Source of the DNA: Gracilariopsis chorda
Taxonomy: Eukaryota > Rhodophyta > Florideophyceae > Gracilariales > Gracilariaceae
Assembly: GCA_003194525.1 (NCBI GenBank)
Contig: NBIV01000832.1
Span: 1 to 25,573 of the forward strand
Direction of reading: 5' to 3'
Length of the DNA: 25,573 nucleotides
A model generated the notes under the pieces. That model saw only the letters and a list, made by a program, of their open reading frames with translations. It was not told the DNA's origin and did not search any database. Numbering within the stretch: position 1 is the first letter of the stretch; each line of letters begins with the position of its first letter. Shown piece after piece: positions 17,211 through 25,573 of this stretch. Position numbers and translations under genes: made by a program.

Positions 17211-18004
17211 TGTTGGCAGTAGTACCTGTGCTGTCACTGAAAACCAAATGTTCCGGGGAGCATGGGCAGTTTTGGAGGGTACCTCTGCAAAACCGCATAT
17301 GCGCGTGTGCGCGAACCCAACGTGAAACTGGCTTCTGATTGGCTACTGCAAATGTACATATGCAACGTGGTGCGTACAAGTGGTATGGCATAACTGGATC
17401 GGTTGGACACAACCACGTGTCCAGCTACTACAGTGGTCACAGTGTACGTTGTGTGCAGGGGATACTGGGGAAGTGGTTGACACCTGGTACAAGTGGTACA
17501 GCAGTGGTTGGTACAATGGTAAGGTTCGCATGCACTGTCAACAGGTTTACACATGCACGGGTATATTGATGACGTGGGTGTTGTGTGCATTGCCACTTGA
17601 TGCATTGCCACTTGATGACATGGCACTAACACCACAGGTTACGAGCCGACTTACCGTGACGTGTTGACTTACCGTGATGTCTTGGCATGTGCTGGCGTGT
17701 GTTGGAGTCGTGAATTTGTGCCTTGTCACGGTCATTTGTATGCACGTAACTATTACGGAACGTTGGTGCGTTGGTGTGCGTTGATGTAATGAGGTTGTGC
17801 TGAGCTGGCTATGTCATGTTAGATGATGATTGGTAGTATTGAGTGTCCCTGCTTAGTGGTTTAGGTTTTACTTGTAGTTGGTGTTCCCGCGCAATTCGAG
17901 TTTAGAGTGGTATATAAGATGTGCCTGAAGGACCTCCAAGTAAATCCAAGCTAGAGTTGGCGAACTTCCCTTCCATCCCCTCAACTTCCTTTCAACTTTC
18001 AACT
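17211..18004 (+). repeat. Family 1 LTR, 5' LTR of copy F
   Basis: The LTR is 794 bp and carries the doubled 15-bp unit (17587-17601 and 17602-17616), as in the central LTR. The TATA box is at 17911-17917. The U3 palindrome is broken by one base (CCGCATATGCGC). It differs from the central LTR by about six substitutions in the first half and three in the second. Confidence 0.93.
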
Positions 18005-18019
18005 GGTTATGGGCCCAGC
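18005..18019 (+). other. Primer-binding site of copy F
   Basis: GGTTATGGGCCCAGC, identical to copy B and complementary to the anticodon arm of initiator Met tRNA. Confidence 0.85.
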
Positions 18020-19223
18020 CCCGCTGACCGCTGCCGCTATCCCTTTCCGTATCGTTCGTCTGTCGCCGCTCTCCCTCACTGCCGTTCATCCCTTTCGCTG
18101 TTGTTGCCTCTTTCGTCGTTGCGTCGGGTGTCTTGATCCCCTTGTTGGTCGGTATGGGTCATTCTCCTTTGGTTTGCGTTCCTCCCTGAGGGCGTTGTGG
18201 TGGTAGTGGTTCGACGTTTACTTCCTATCGTTGTTGAGTTGGGCCTCCGTTGTTGCCCGTGTTGTCGATCGCTATCTACTTTGTGTGTGACACTCTCTCT
18301 ATCTTGTGTTTTTGGGATCCCCGAGTCCTTTGTCGGGTCGTATGCGTGAGGTCGAGTCGGTCTAGTTTCGAAGTCTGGGCTCCGTGATCGTGTGCTCAGC
18401 AGTTGTTTGTTTTTCGTGTTTCTTAATCATCGTCTGGTGTCCAGTGCGACGAGCGGTTGATCCGAGTTACTTTGGGTGATTCCAGGTATCCGGGGACGTG
18501 AGCCTGGCGGCTTGAACCAAAGCGGGTGTACTGTCGAGCAGCTTCCCACCGGTCCATTTGGACAGATAACGGTGACGGTCGTTAAGACCTGGTAAGTTCA
18601 GCGGGTGCATCTGTGGACGGGGTGCCGTGGCGTACTGCGCTGGTGCGGGTGATTGAATTATTTGTTTTGATCCTGACTGCGTGTCGGGATTCTTGGGCTG
18701 TTGCGAAGGTATTCCATAACGAGCTTTTGATCCGTGCATCTGACCCTTGGGCGTTTGTGCGGGGAGGCGACGTGGCGTAGGCTGACCTCCTTCTTAGGAT
18801 CAGGCCGCGTGTGACCTTAAGTGGTTGCGCGTTAGCAGCGTACTTTGGTTGCCATAGTAGCTTCAGTTTAGAGGTCGCGCAAGTTCTTGCAAAAGGCCAG
18901 AGAGGGTTATACTTGGTGAAGGCATATCTTGGGTCATTAACCATCCTCTGGAAGCCTCGTAGAGAGCGACGCATCTTCTCCTTAGACGTAGGAGAGGGAA
19001 GACAGAAGAAGACGTCTTGTACCCGGAGCATCTCCGGGGGCCAGGGTCCGACACCCTAGGGTAGTGGAGGTAGTTTCTCCCGTCAGTGCGCCCGAATTTG
19101 AGGTTTTGTTGTTGTTCTTGTCGTTGTTTTTGTTGTTATTGTTGTCGTTGTTGCCATTTTTGTACTACTTAAGTGCCGTAGGTCTTTCATCGCACCTGTG
19201 CTGGTTGTTGACATCTACCAAGC
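18020..19223 (+). other. 5' leader of copy F
   Basis: Nearly identical to the copy B leader. It keeps the candidate intron sites (18592-18797), the CCCGGAG/CTCCGGG hairpin (near 19022-19038), the shared block (19041-19094, with one G fewer in the GGGG run) and the TTG-rich tract. No coding sequence is supported. Confidence 0.8.
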
Positions 19224-22200
19224 ATGGATTCGTTCGGTGGCATCAAGATTGAAAAGTTGGGCGAGGATAACTTCCATGTATGGAAGCAAAAGGTTGAGTT
19301 GCTGCTTGCACTCAAGAACCTCGATGACCATCTTGAATCAACCAGGTCTACGGACGATGACGAGTTGTCAGCATGGAAGAAGAAAGACGCCAAGGCCAGG
19401 GCTGTTATTGGTCTCAGCATCAGTGATGAGCATTTGGACCATGTGAGGGATACCGAGAATGCTGCGGAAATGTGGAAAGCCATTTGCGATGTGTTCCAGC
19501 GTAAAACGCTGCTCAACCGAATCAATGCAAGACGTGCCTTCTACACAGCCAAGATGCGAGATGATGAGAAAATGTTACACTTCATCAATCGTGTTCGTCA
19601 TCTTGCATCCGATCTGAAGAGCATGGACGTAGTGGTTGAGGAAGAAGACATCGCTATGGCAATCCTATGTGGGCTACCAGACCGCTTCGAAAACCTCATT
19701 GTCGCTATTGACACCACGATTGGTGATCGTAAACTCGATTTAGAGTTTGTGAAGAGTCGTTTGCTGCAAGAGGAACAGCGAATGAACGATCGCGCCAAGA
19801 GGAGTCCGGAAGTGACACGGCTTTGGTCGGTGCGCAGTCACGAAAGAAGTCCATGGTGTGCTACTACTGTGGTAAGAAGGGCATATCCAGAGAAACTGTT
19901 TCAAGAGACAACGTGACGAAGCTAGCAAAGAGCAGAGTGCTGCCGCAAACCCAGCTGTGCAGACCGATCTCGGCAAACGAGAAACGAGGATGTGACAGTG
20001 ACTCTGACTTTGTTTGTCTCATTGCGACAGGTTCTGTGGAAGAGAGTATCAGTGACTGATCATTGACTCTGGTGCCACCGCCCATATGAAGTATGACGAG
20101 TCCATGTTTGACAGTTATAGCAAAAGAGAGTCTGCCGGTGTGAGTATCGGCAATGACTCGAAGCTGGAGTCTCTTGGTCATGCAGTGTCCACCTCGATCT
20201 CGCTGTTGAAGGACGTAAGAGCAAGTGCCGTTGGTGAAGTAGTGCACGTACCGAATTTAAGTATCATCTGCTGTCAGTATCTGCGATGTGTGACCTGGGT
20301 GCGCGAGTGGTGTTTGACAAAACCAAAGTATGTGTATACAAAGGCAACACCATGATCGCCCAGGCCGTCGCATCAAAGGACTGTACTACCTATGTTACCG
20401 CGATTGAAAGTACCAGAAGACATGACAACGCACTTGTGACTGACCTGTCACTATGGCATGCTCGAATGGCTCATGTGAATGTGGATGGTATCAAACATAT
20501 GGCTCGTAACGGTGTTGTGTCAGGGCTGAATGTGGACTTGAATCAATCGATGGATGTGTGTGACTCTTGTGTAGTGGGAAAATCTACACGTGCTGCAACT
20601 CCCAAGCAAGGGGGGGAACGGGCTTCGCACCCATTGGACCTAGTGCATTCGACATTTGTGGTCCAATCCAAGTAGGTTCCTGGGAGGTTCACGCTACTTC
20701 GTCACATTCATCGATGATCACTCCCGTTTTTGCTTCTTGTACATGCTCAAGGACCAAGGATGAGTGTTCCACGTGTTCTTGAAGTGGCTCAAGATGTTTC
20801 AAAATCAGAGTGACCGACAGGTGAAAAACCATCACCGCACGTGAGTCTGTGCTACATGCGTTACGCACAGACAATGCTGGTGAATATTTGTCAAAGAAGT
20901 TTCACAAGAGCTTGAACGTCACGGTATTGAACATCAGCGAAGGGTGCCTTACAATCCACATCAGAATGGCCTGGCCGAACGGTTCAACCGAACACTCATG
21001 GACTTGGTGAGATCGATGCTGCATCACAAGAAACTGCCAAAGAGCTTCTGGCTGAAGCATTGAACGTTGCAGGGTATTGCGCAATCGAGTCACCTGCAAG
21101 GCCTTCCGAGTGACGTGACACCACTCGAGATGTGGAGTGGATATGAAACCTGACTTGAGCAATCTGCGTGTGTTCGGTACCGGTGCTGGTACAAAGTGTG
21201 GACCACAAGCTGAAGAAGCTGGAGCAACGTGCCATGGAGCGATCTTTATTGGGTACACATCTGGATCGAACGGTTATAAACTGTGGGAGGCGCAAAAGAA
21301 GAAGTGGTTGTGTCGAGAGATGTGAGGTTTGACGAATGTAGTGGTTCAGATCAAGGTACTGACCACGTTGATGATGACGACTATGCTGAGATCGACATCT
21401 CGACAAGCCGAAATCAAACATCACCTCCACCTCTACTAAACCACCGATGCTGCCCAAATTGAACCCGCTGCACCAGATACTCCACCAGAAAGAAGCTTCA
21501 GGCAGTGGCCACGATGAGCCTACAGCTGAGACAGAAGTTGAGCCAGACGTACCAGATCCACAACCACTTCGGAGATCCACTCGTGAGCGTAGAGCGCCTA
21601 CCTCGTGGTGCGCGGAACTGCCCTACTCACCGCCAGTGATGACATCCCATCCTCATACTCGGATGCGGTGTCACGTCCTGATTCAAAAGCGTGGACATAG
21701 GCCATGAACAGTGAGTACGAGTCTCTGATGGAGCATGACACATGGGATTTAGTGCCAAGGCCAGCTGACAGCAACGTGATATCATCCAAGTGGGTATTGT
21801 GCAAAAATATGAGGCTGGCGACAACGATGAACCGACAGTGAGTACAAGGCTCGTGTGTGGCTCGAGGGTTTCTGCAGATCGAAGGTGTAGACTTCTCCGA
21901 GACGTATGCACCAGTGGTCAAATTCACATCCATTAGAATGATTCTGTCCATTGTAGCAGTGCAGAACTATCATCTGCACCAGATGGATGTGAAGACTGCA
22001 TTCTTGAATGGCGACCTGGAAGAACTGTGTACATGGAGCAGCCGGACGGATCCATCAAACCTGGGAACGAGGACTTGGTATGCCTTCTCAAGAAAGCCAT
22101 CTATGGGCTACGACAGGCATCAAGGCAGTGGTTTGCAAAGATGTACTTGTTCCTCGTGGTTGGATGGGTCTGAAGCCAAACGTTGCAGACGAGTGCGTCT

Positions 22201-23223
22201 ACACCGGAGAGGTACTGGGAGCGCTTGTGATCATTGCTCTTTATGTGGACGACTTGCTCATTGCGAGCCCAAGTATGGAGACAATGAATCGCGTAAAGCG
22301 TGAACTGTCAAAACGTTTTCAGATGAAGGATCTCAGTGAAGCGCGCATGGTACTTGGGTTCGAGATCCATCGTGATCGATCCAAAAGACAGCTGTACCTG
22401 ACACAGTCTGCATACACGCGTAAGTCTTAGAACGTTTTGGCATGTTGCAGTGCAAACCAATGGACACTCCCATGGACTCCGGTGCTGCCTCACTAAAGGT
22501 AGAAGAGCCTCTGACGAACATCCCGTATCGCCAGGTGATCGGTTGTCTGATGTATCTCTCTGTTGGCACTCGACCGGACATCTCGTTTGCAGTGTCCAAG
22601 CTAGCCAAGTATGTCGAGAAACCTGAGAGACTCATTGGAAAGCGGTCAAGCGTGTTCTGCGTTACCTCAATGGCATTCGCTCCTCAGACTTACTTATGGC
22701 ACCACGACTGATACTCACTGTATGGATACGTAGACTCTGACTGGGCAGGTGATACATCCAACCGCAAGTCCACCAGTGGGTATTGTTCATGATGTGCGGT
22801 GCTCCTGTGTCTTGGAGCTCGCGCCAACAGGAAGTAGTTGCATTGTCTAGCGCTGAGGCTGAGTATGTGAGTCTGTGCAGTGGGACGAAGGAAGCGATCT
22901 GGCTGAGACGACTGTGGAGTGGCATTGGCAACGCGAGTGGACTACACGTGGATGAGTCAGTGACGCTAATGATTGAGCCCACAACTGTGTACGTGGACAA
23001 CCAAGGTTGCATCGACCTTGCTCGAAATGGAGTTGTGAACAAGCGTACTAAGCACATTGATATTCGCTTTCACTTCACCAGAGAGGACTGTACGCGACAA
23101 AGCCGTCCAGTTGCAGTACTGTTCCACGGAAGACATGGTTGCCGATATGCTGACGAAAGCGCTCGGTCGAGTTAAGCTGGCAAGGTTCCGCGGTGAGTGT
23201 GGCTTGCTCCCCTTAGACCTTGA
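19224..23223 (+). pseudogene. Copy F Gag - PR - IN - RT - RNase H, many single-base indels
   Basis: The first 191 codons of Gag (19224-19796) match copy B without a break. At 19797 one G is missing and the frame is lost. From there to the end there are dozens of single-base indels, mostly deletions in runs of two to four identical bases, so the zinc knuckle, DSG protease site, integrase DDE motifs and RT appear in changing frames. An intact RT stretch around 22150-22430 includes LYVDDLL. RNase H keeps VYVDNQG (Asp codon 22996-22998) and RTKHIDIRFHF. The UAG-GCC-AUG junction is present at 21698-21706. The usual Pol stop is lost to an indel near 23220. Either a decayed copy or a real, more functional copy with an uncorrected consensus. 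Confidence 0.85.
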
Positions 23224-23241
23224 AGTCAGTGACAGAGGGGG

Positions 23242-23542
23242 TGTTGGCAGTAGTACCTTTGCTGTCACTGAAAACCAAATGTTCCGGGGAGCATGGGCTA
23301 TTTTAGAGGGTACCTCTGCAAAACCGCATATGCGCGTGTGCGCGAACCCAACGTGAAACTGGCTTCTGATTGGCTACTGCAAATGTACATATGCAACGTG
23401 GTGCGTACAAGTGGTATGGCATAACTGGATCGGTTGGACACACCCACGTGTCCAGCTACTACAGTGGTCACAGTGTACGTTGTGTGCAGGGGATACTGGT
23501 GAAGTGGTTGACAGCTGGTACAAGTTGTACAGCAGTGGTTGG
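23242..23542 (+). repeat. Copy F 3' LTR, first 301 bp
   Basis: It begins TGTTGGCAG after a shortened purine tract (AGAGGGGG, 23234-23241) and stops at AGCAGTGGTTGG, where copy E begins. The missing remainder should resume right of copy E, outside the window. Confidence 0.92.
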
Positions 23543-24353
23543 TGTTGATGTTAGCACATAGTCGAGTGCCTGGTAGTCCTGGGACATCGTAAAGCAACAC
23601 TTGGAACCAAAGTTTGATATAACGGAGGGCTGTTTTTGGGACCTGCTCTACAAAAGCGCATATGCGTGTGTTCTCAAACCCAACGTGAAACGGGCATATG
23701 ATTGGCTACTGCAAATACTCATATGCAACGTATTGGCTACAAGTGTTATGCATTCTATGGGTCCTGGGCACGGAACTGGCCACTTGGCATAAGGTGAATG
23801 GCATGGTACTGAAGAATATGTGTGGCTACATGTGGTTTACAGGTATATGGAAGTGTGTCATGTGTGCGCTTGTGCAAATAAGCACGTGCCATGCACGCAA
23901 CACACCTAGGGTATGTACATGGATGCGGTGGCATGTGTATTTGTGCTTTGTCATTGTCATGATGATGCGAGGTAGTGTGTATACAGTGCTGCAGCATGCT
24001 GGCACATTGTTGGCATGTCCGGTTCACTTATTGTGCGTTGTTGGCTGCTTGGTTCACTTGGTGTGCGTGGTTGCAATGTGTTGTAATGTTGTTATGCCTG
24101 GTTGTACTAAGCTGTAATCAGTTTGTGCAACCCTTATTGTGTTATGTTTGATTATGATTGGTAGTATTGGGTGTCCCCACTTAGTGCTGTAGGGTTTTCT
24201 TGTAGTGGAAGTGCGAAGTAGATGTGCTATAAAGACTCTGAAGTCGCAGTACCAAGTAAACTCGGCCCTAAGCCTGGCAACCTTCACTCTTTATTTTCTT
24301 TCTTTCTTTCCTTTTTCATTTCCGCCGAAGCCCAACTATCGTTTACATCATAA
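23543..24353 (+). repeat. Copy E 5' LTR (family 2)
   Basis: About 811 bp, from TGTTGATGTTAGCAC to the base before the primer-binding site. The end reads ATCATAA where copy R has ATCAACA, so the boundary is uncertain by about 3 nt. U3 contains GCGCATATGCG and ACCCAACGTGAAAC, shared with family 1, and ATTGG motifs. A T/C-rich stretch lies near the end (24285-24330). Confidence 0.9.
24228..24234 (+). promoter_or_regulatory. TATA box of copy E LTR
   Basis: TATAAAG lies about 120 bp before the LTR end. The flanking order of motifs parallels the family 1 core promoter (4095-4206). Confidence 0.65.
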
Positions 24354-24367
24354 GGTTATGGGCCCAG
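24354..24367 (+). other. Primer-binding site of copy E
   Basis: GGTTATGGGCCCAG is the same 14-nt core as in family 1 and complementary to the initiator Met tRNA anticodon arm. It diverges after this (AGCG rather than CCCC). Confidence 0.82.
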
Positions 24368-25143
24368 AGCGTCGATATTTTGCAGACGTCGCGCTCTTTT
24401 GACTTTCTTTCGTTCGATTCATCGTCTTGCGCAGATCATCTTTGCGAGTCTTGTGGAAGTACTTGGTGCTGTGGTGAAAGTAGGCAAAGCGTTCAGAGAC
24501 ACCTTCTCTGGTAAGCCGACCTGCGCCTGTTCCGATCCCGTCTCCATTGCTTCAGCGCACAAGGAAGACCGCGCTATTTTCCTGCAAGTGTCTAGCAGGG
24601 GTTAACTGGTGAACGCTTATCGCGACAGCTACTAACCTCCCTGGGACGACACGTACGGATTGTAAAGCCCCTCGTTCTGAAGTGCGCAGAACAGGGTAGG
24701 TCAAGAAGAATTTCGTACCTCACCTGGAGAGAGTTACCAGGGTCCAGGGGTTCAACCCTTAGGGTAGCGGAGGTAGTTTCTCCCGTCAGTGCGCCCGCCT
24801 TTACGAAGTTATTTTCATTTCCGAGTTTGCTTCAGAGCTACTCGTGACTATACTCCGGGCGTAGAGGACCCGACCTCCGCCTGTGATTCGCGTACCAGAC
24901 GCGTCTGGACGAGCGTTGAGACTTGGTTACACGGTCTCCGCTGGCGCCCTCGCTGTTGAGTTTTGAGATACTCCGCTCCAGTTCCCTCCTCATAGTGTGA
25001 CATCAGCTGCAAGTCAATAGCTGTATCGCGATCAGGCATTCATATTAGCTTCTGGTCAACTTTCTAAGCATCGAGTCCCTCACTCTGCTTCATTTTCATT
25101 TCATTTGGTTTCATTTTTTGGTGGTTGATCTCCTTCTGGAACA
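24368..25143 (+). other. 5' leader of copy E
   Basis: About 0.8 kb without coding sequence I can support. It contains the block shared with family 1 (24744-24797). A perfect TACTAAC motif at 24630-24636 and a GTAAGC at 24511 look like splice signals, but no convincing acceptor follows. Part of it aligns to the copy R leader. Confidence 0.7.
24744..24797 (+). other. Leader block shared between families 1 and 2 (copy E)
   Basis: CCAGGGGTTCAACCCTT can form an AGGG/CCCT stem. It is followed by AGGGTAGCGGAGGTAG and TTTCTCCCGTCAGTGCGCCC, which match family 1 at 5328-5364 with one mismatch. In this copy it lies about 350 nt upstream of gag, against about 130 nt in copy B. Confidence 0.8.
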
Positions 25144-25573
25144 ATGTCCGACTCCGAAGTTGAGTCCGAAACCACCTCTGGTGTGAAGATCCCACGCTTC
25201 CATGGTAAGCGAGGTGAAGATTACTCCCTATGGCGACACCGTCTACGTGCCGCGTGTCGAATTAAAGGTGTCTGGAATGTGGTTATGTCCAGTTCGGAGG
25301 AGTCATCTAGTGCCACAATGACACAAGCGTCTATTTCTAGTGCGACCCAGACACCCTCCCGTATACTTGCAAAGCGCGAAAAGGCATGTGCAATCATCAT
25401 TTGTGCACTTGGTGATGCCCCACTGCGTGTAGTCATGGATGTGGATGATGACCCTGGTCACATGCTTCAACTACTTGATGCGAGATATGCCTCAAACAGG
25501 ACTGTGTCTCGTATAGCTGTGCAGACTCAGCTGTTCAGAATGTCATACAAAGGCCAAAAATGTCTGAGTATGT
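25144..25573 (+). CDS. Copy E Gag, N-terminal 143 codons (cut by window end)
   Basis: Open frame from an ATG with A at -3 (ACAATGTCC) to the last base of the window. It encodes a copia-type Gag starting MSDSEVESETTSGVK, with KIPRFHGKRGEDYSLWRHRL (the tryptophan-containing first helix typical of copia Gag) and then REKACAIIICALGDAPLRV and DARYASNRTV. Gag forms the particle that packages element RNA. The same protein, decayed and lacking its first residues, is in copy R. Not alignable with family 1 Gag beyond the general pattern. The zinc knuckle and Pol should follow outside the window. Confidence 0.88.
   Translation, partial: MSDSEVESETTSGVKIPRFHGKRGEDYSLWRHRLRAACRIKGVWNVVMSSSEESSSATMTQASISSATQTPSRILAKREKACAIIICALGDAPLRVVMDVDDDPGHMLQLLDARYASNRTVSRIAVQTQLFRMSYKGQKCLSM

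Larger units (their letters stand above)
17211..23542 (+). mobile_element. Copy F: family 1 element, 3' LTR truncated by copy E
   Basis: 5' LTR, primer-binding site, leader, Gag-PR-IN, RT-RNase H, polypurine tract and the first 301 bp of the 3' LTR are all present in order. It is inserted in copy C's 3' LTR. Sequence up to 19796 matches copy B closely; after that single-base indels are frequent. It retains residues that copies A and B have lost (RNase [20 protein letters not shown]). Confidence 0.93.
23543..25573 (+). mobile_element. Copy E: family 2 element, 5' part only
   Basis: Complete 5' LTR, primer-binding site, leader and the start of gag, cut by the window end. It is inserted in copy F's 3' LTR, with GTTGG (23538-23542) as the expected left target duplication. 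As the innermost visible insertion on this side it is among the youngest events, and its Gag frame is open as far as it can be read. Confidence 0.92.

Noticed and set aside
24511..24667. Intron in the copy E leader (GTAAGC donor, TACTAAC branch motif)
   Set aside because: No pyrimidine-rich acceptor follows, and the aligned part of the copy R leader does not conserve the TACTAAC.
24744..24762. tRNA-like T-arm (GGTTCAACC) in the shared leader block
   Set aside because: The stem does not pair as a 5-bp T-arm, there is no D-arm, anticodon arm or acceptor nearby, and family 1 does not keep the loop sequence.

Overview
The window is eukaryotic and made entirely of nested Ty1/copia (Pseudoviridae-type) LTR retrotransposons. 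I see no host gene, rRNA, tRNA gene or CRISPR array. The evidence is the domain order Gag zinc knuckle - protease - integrase - reverse transcriptase (RT) - RNase H, long terminal repeats of about 780-825 bp bounded by TGTTG...CAACA, a polypurine tract before each 3' LTR, primer-binding sites, and one exact 5-bp target-site duplication. The host lineage cannot be fixed from this sequence. The primer-binding sites match the anticodon arm of an initiator Met tRNA, and the standard genetic code fits the reading frames.

Two families are present. Family 1 has LTRs starting TGTTGGCAG, a Gag starting MDSFGG and a leader of about 1.2 kb. It occurs as copy A (1-4274, cut by the window edge), copy B (3481-10315, complete) and copy F (17211-23542, 3' LTR truncated). 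A and B form a tandem LTR-internal-LTR-internal-LTR array that shares the central LTR at 3481-4274. Family 2 has LTRs starting TGTTGATG and a Gag starting MSDSEVE. It occurs as copy C (forward, in pieces at 10316-11440, 15312-17009 and 17010-17210), copy R (reverse strand, 11441-15306, internally deleted) and copy E (forward, 23543 to the window end).

Nesting order: C is the oldest element visible. The A-B array interrupts its integrase gene. R, flanked by GAAGG duplications, interrupts the linker between integrase and RT. F sits in C's 3' LTR, and E sits in F's 3' LTR. Lifting R out restores C's reading frame.

B is the best-preserved copy. A single 830-codon Gag-PR-IN frame ends in UAG, and three bases later an AUG opens the 508-codon RT-RNase H frame in the same phase. 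That stop is present in all three family 1 copies. Families 1 and 2 have clearly different Gag and Pol proteins, yet share LTR promoter modules, a half-tRNA-type primer-binding site and a nearly identical block of about 37 nt in the 5' leader. These shared control elements and the UAG/AUG junction are the most interesting signals. Much of the fragmentation in copy A (1 to about 965) and copy F (19797 to about 23240) consists of single-base indels in short homopolymers and may be sequencing or assembly error rather than decay.
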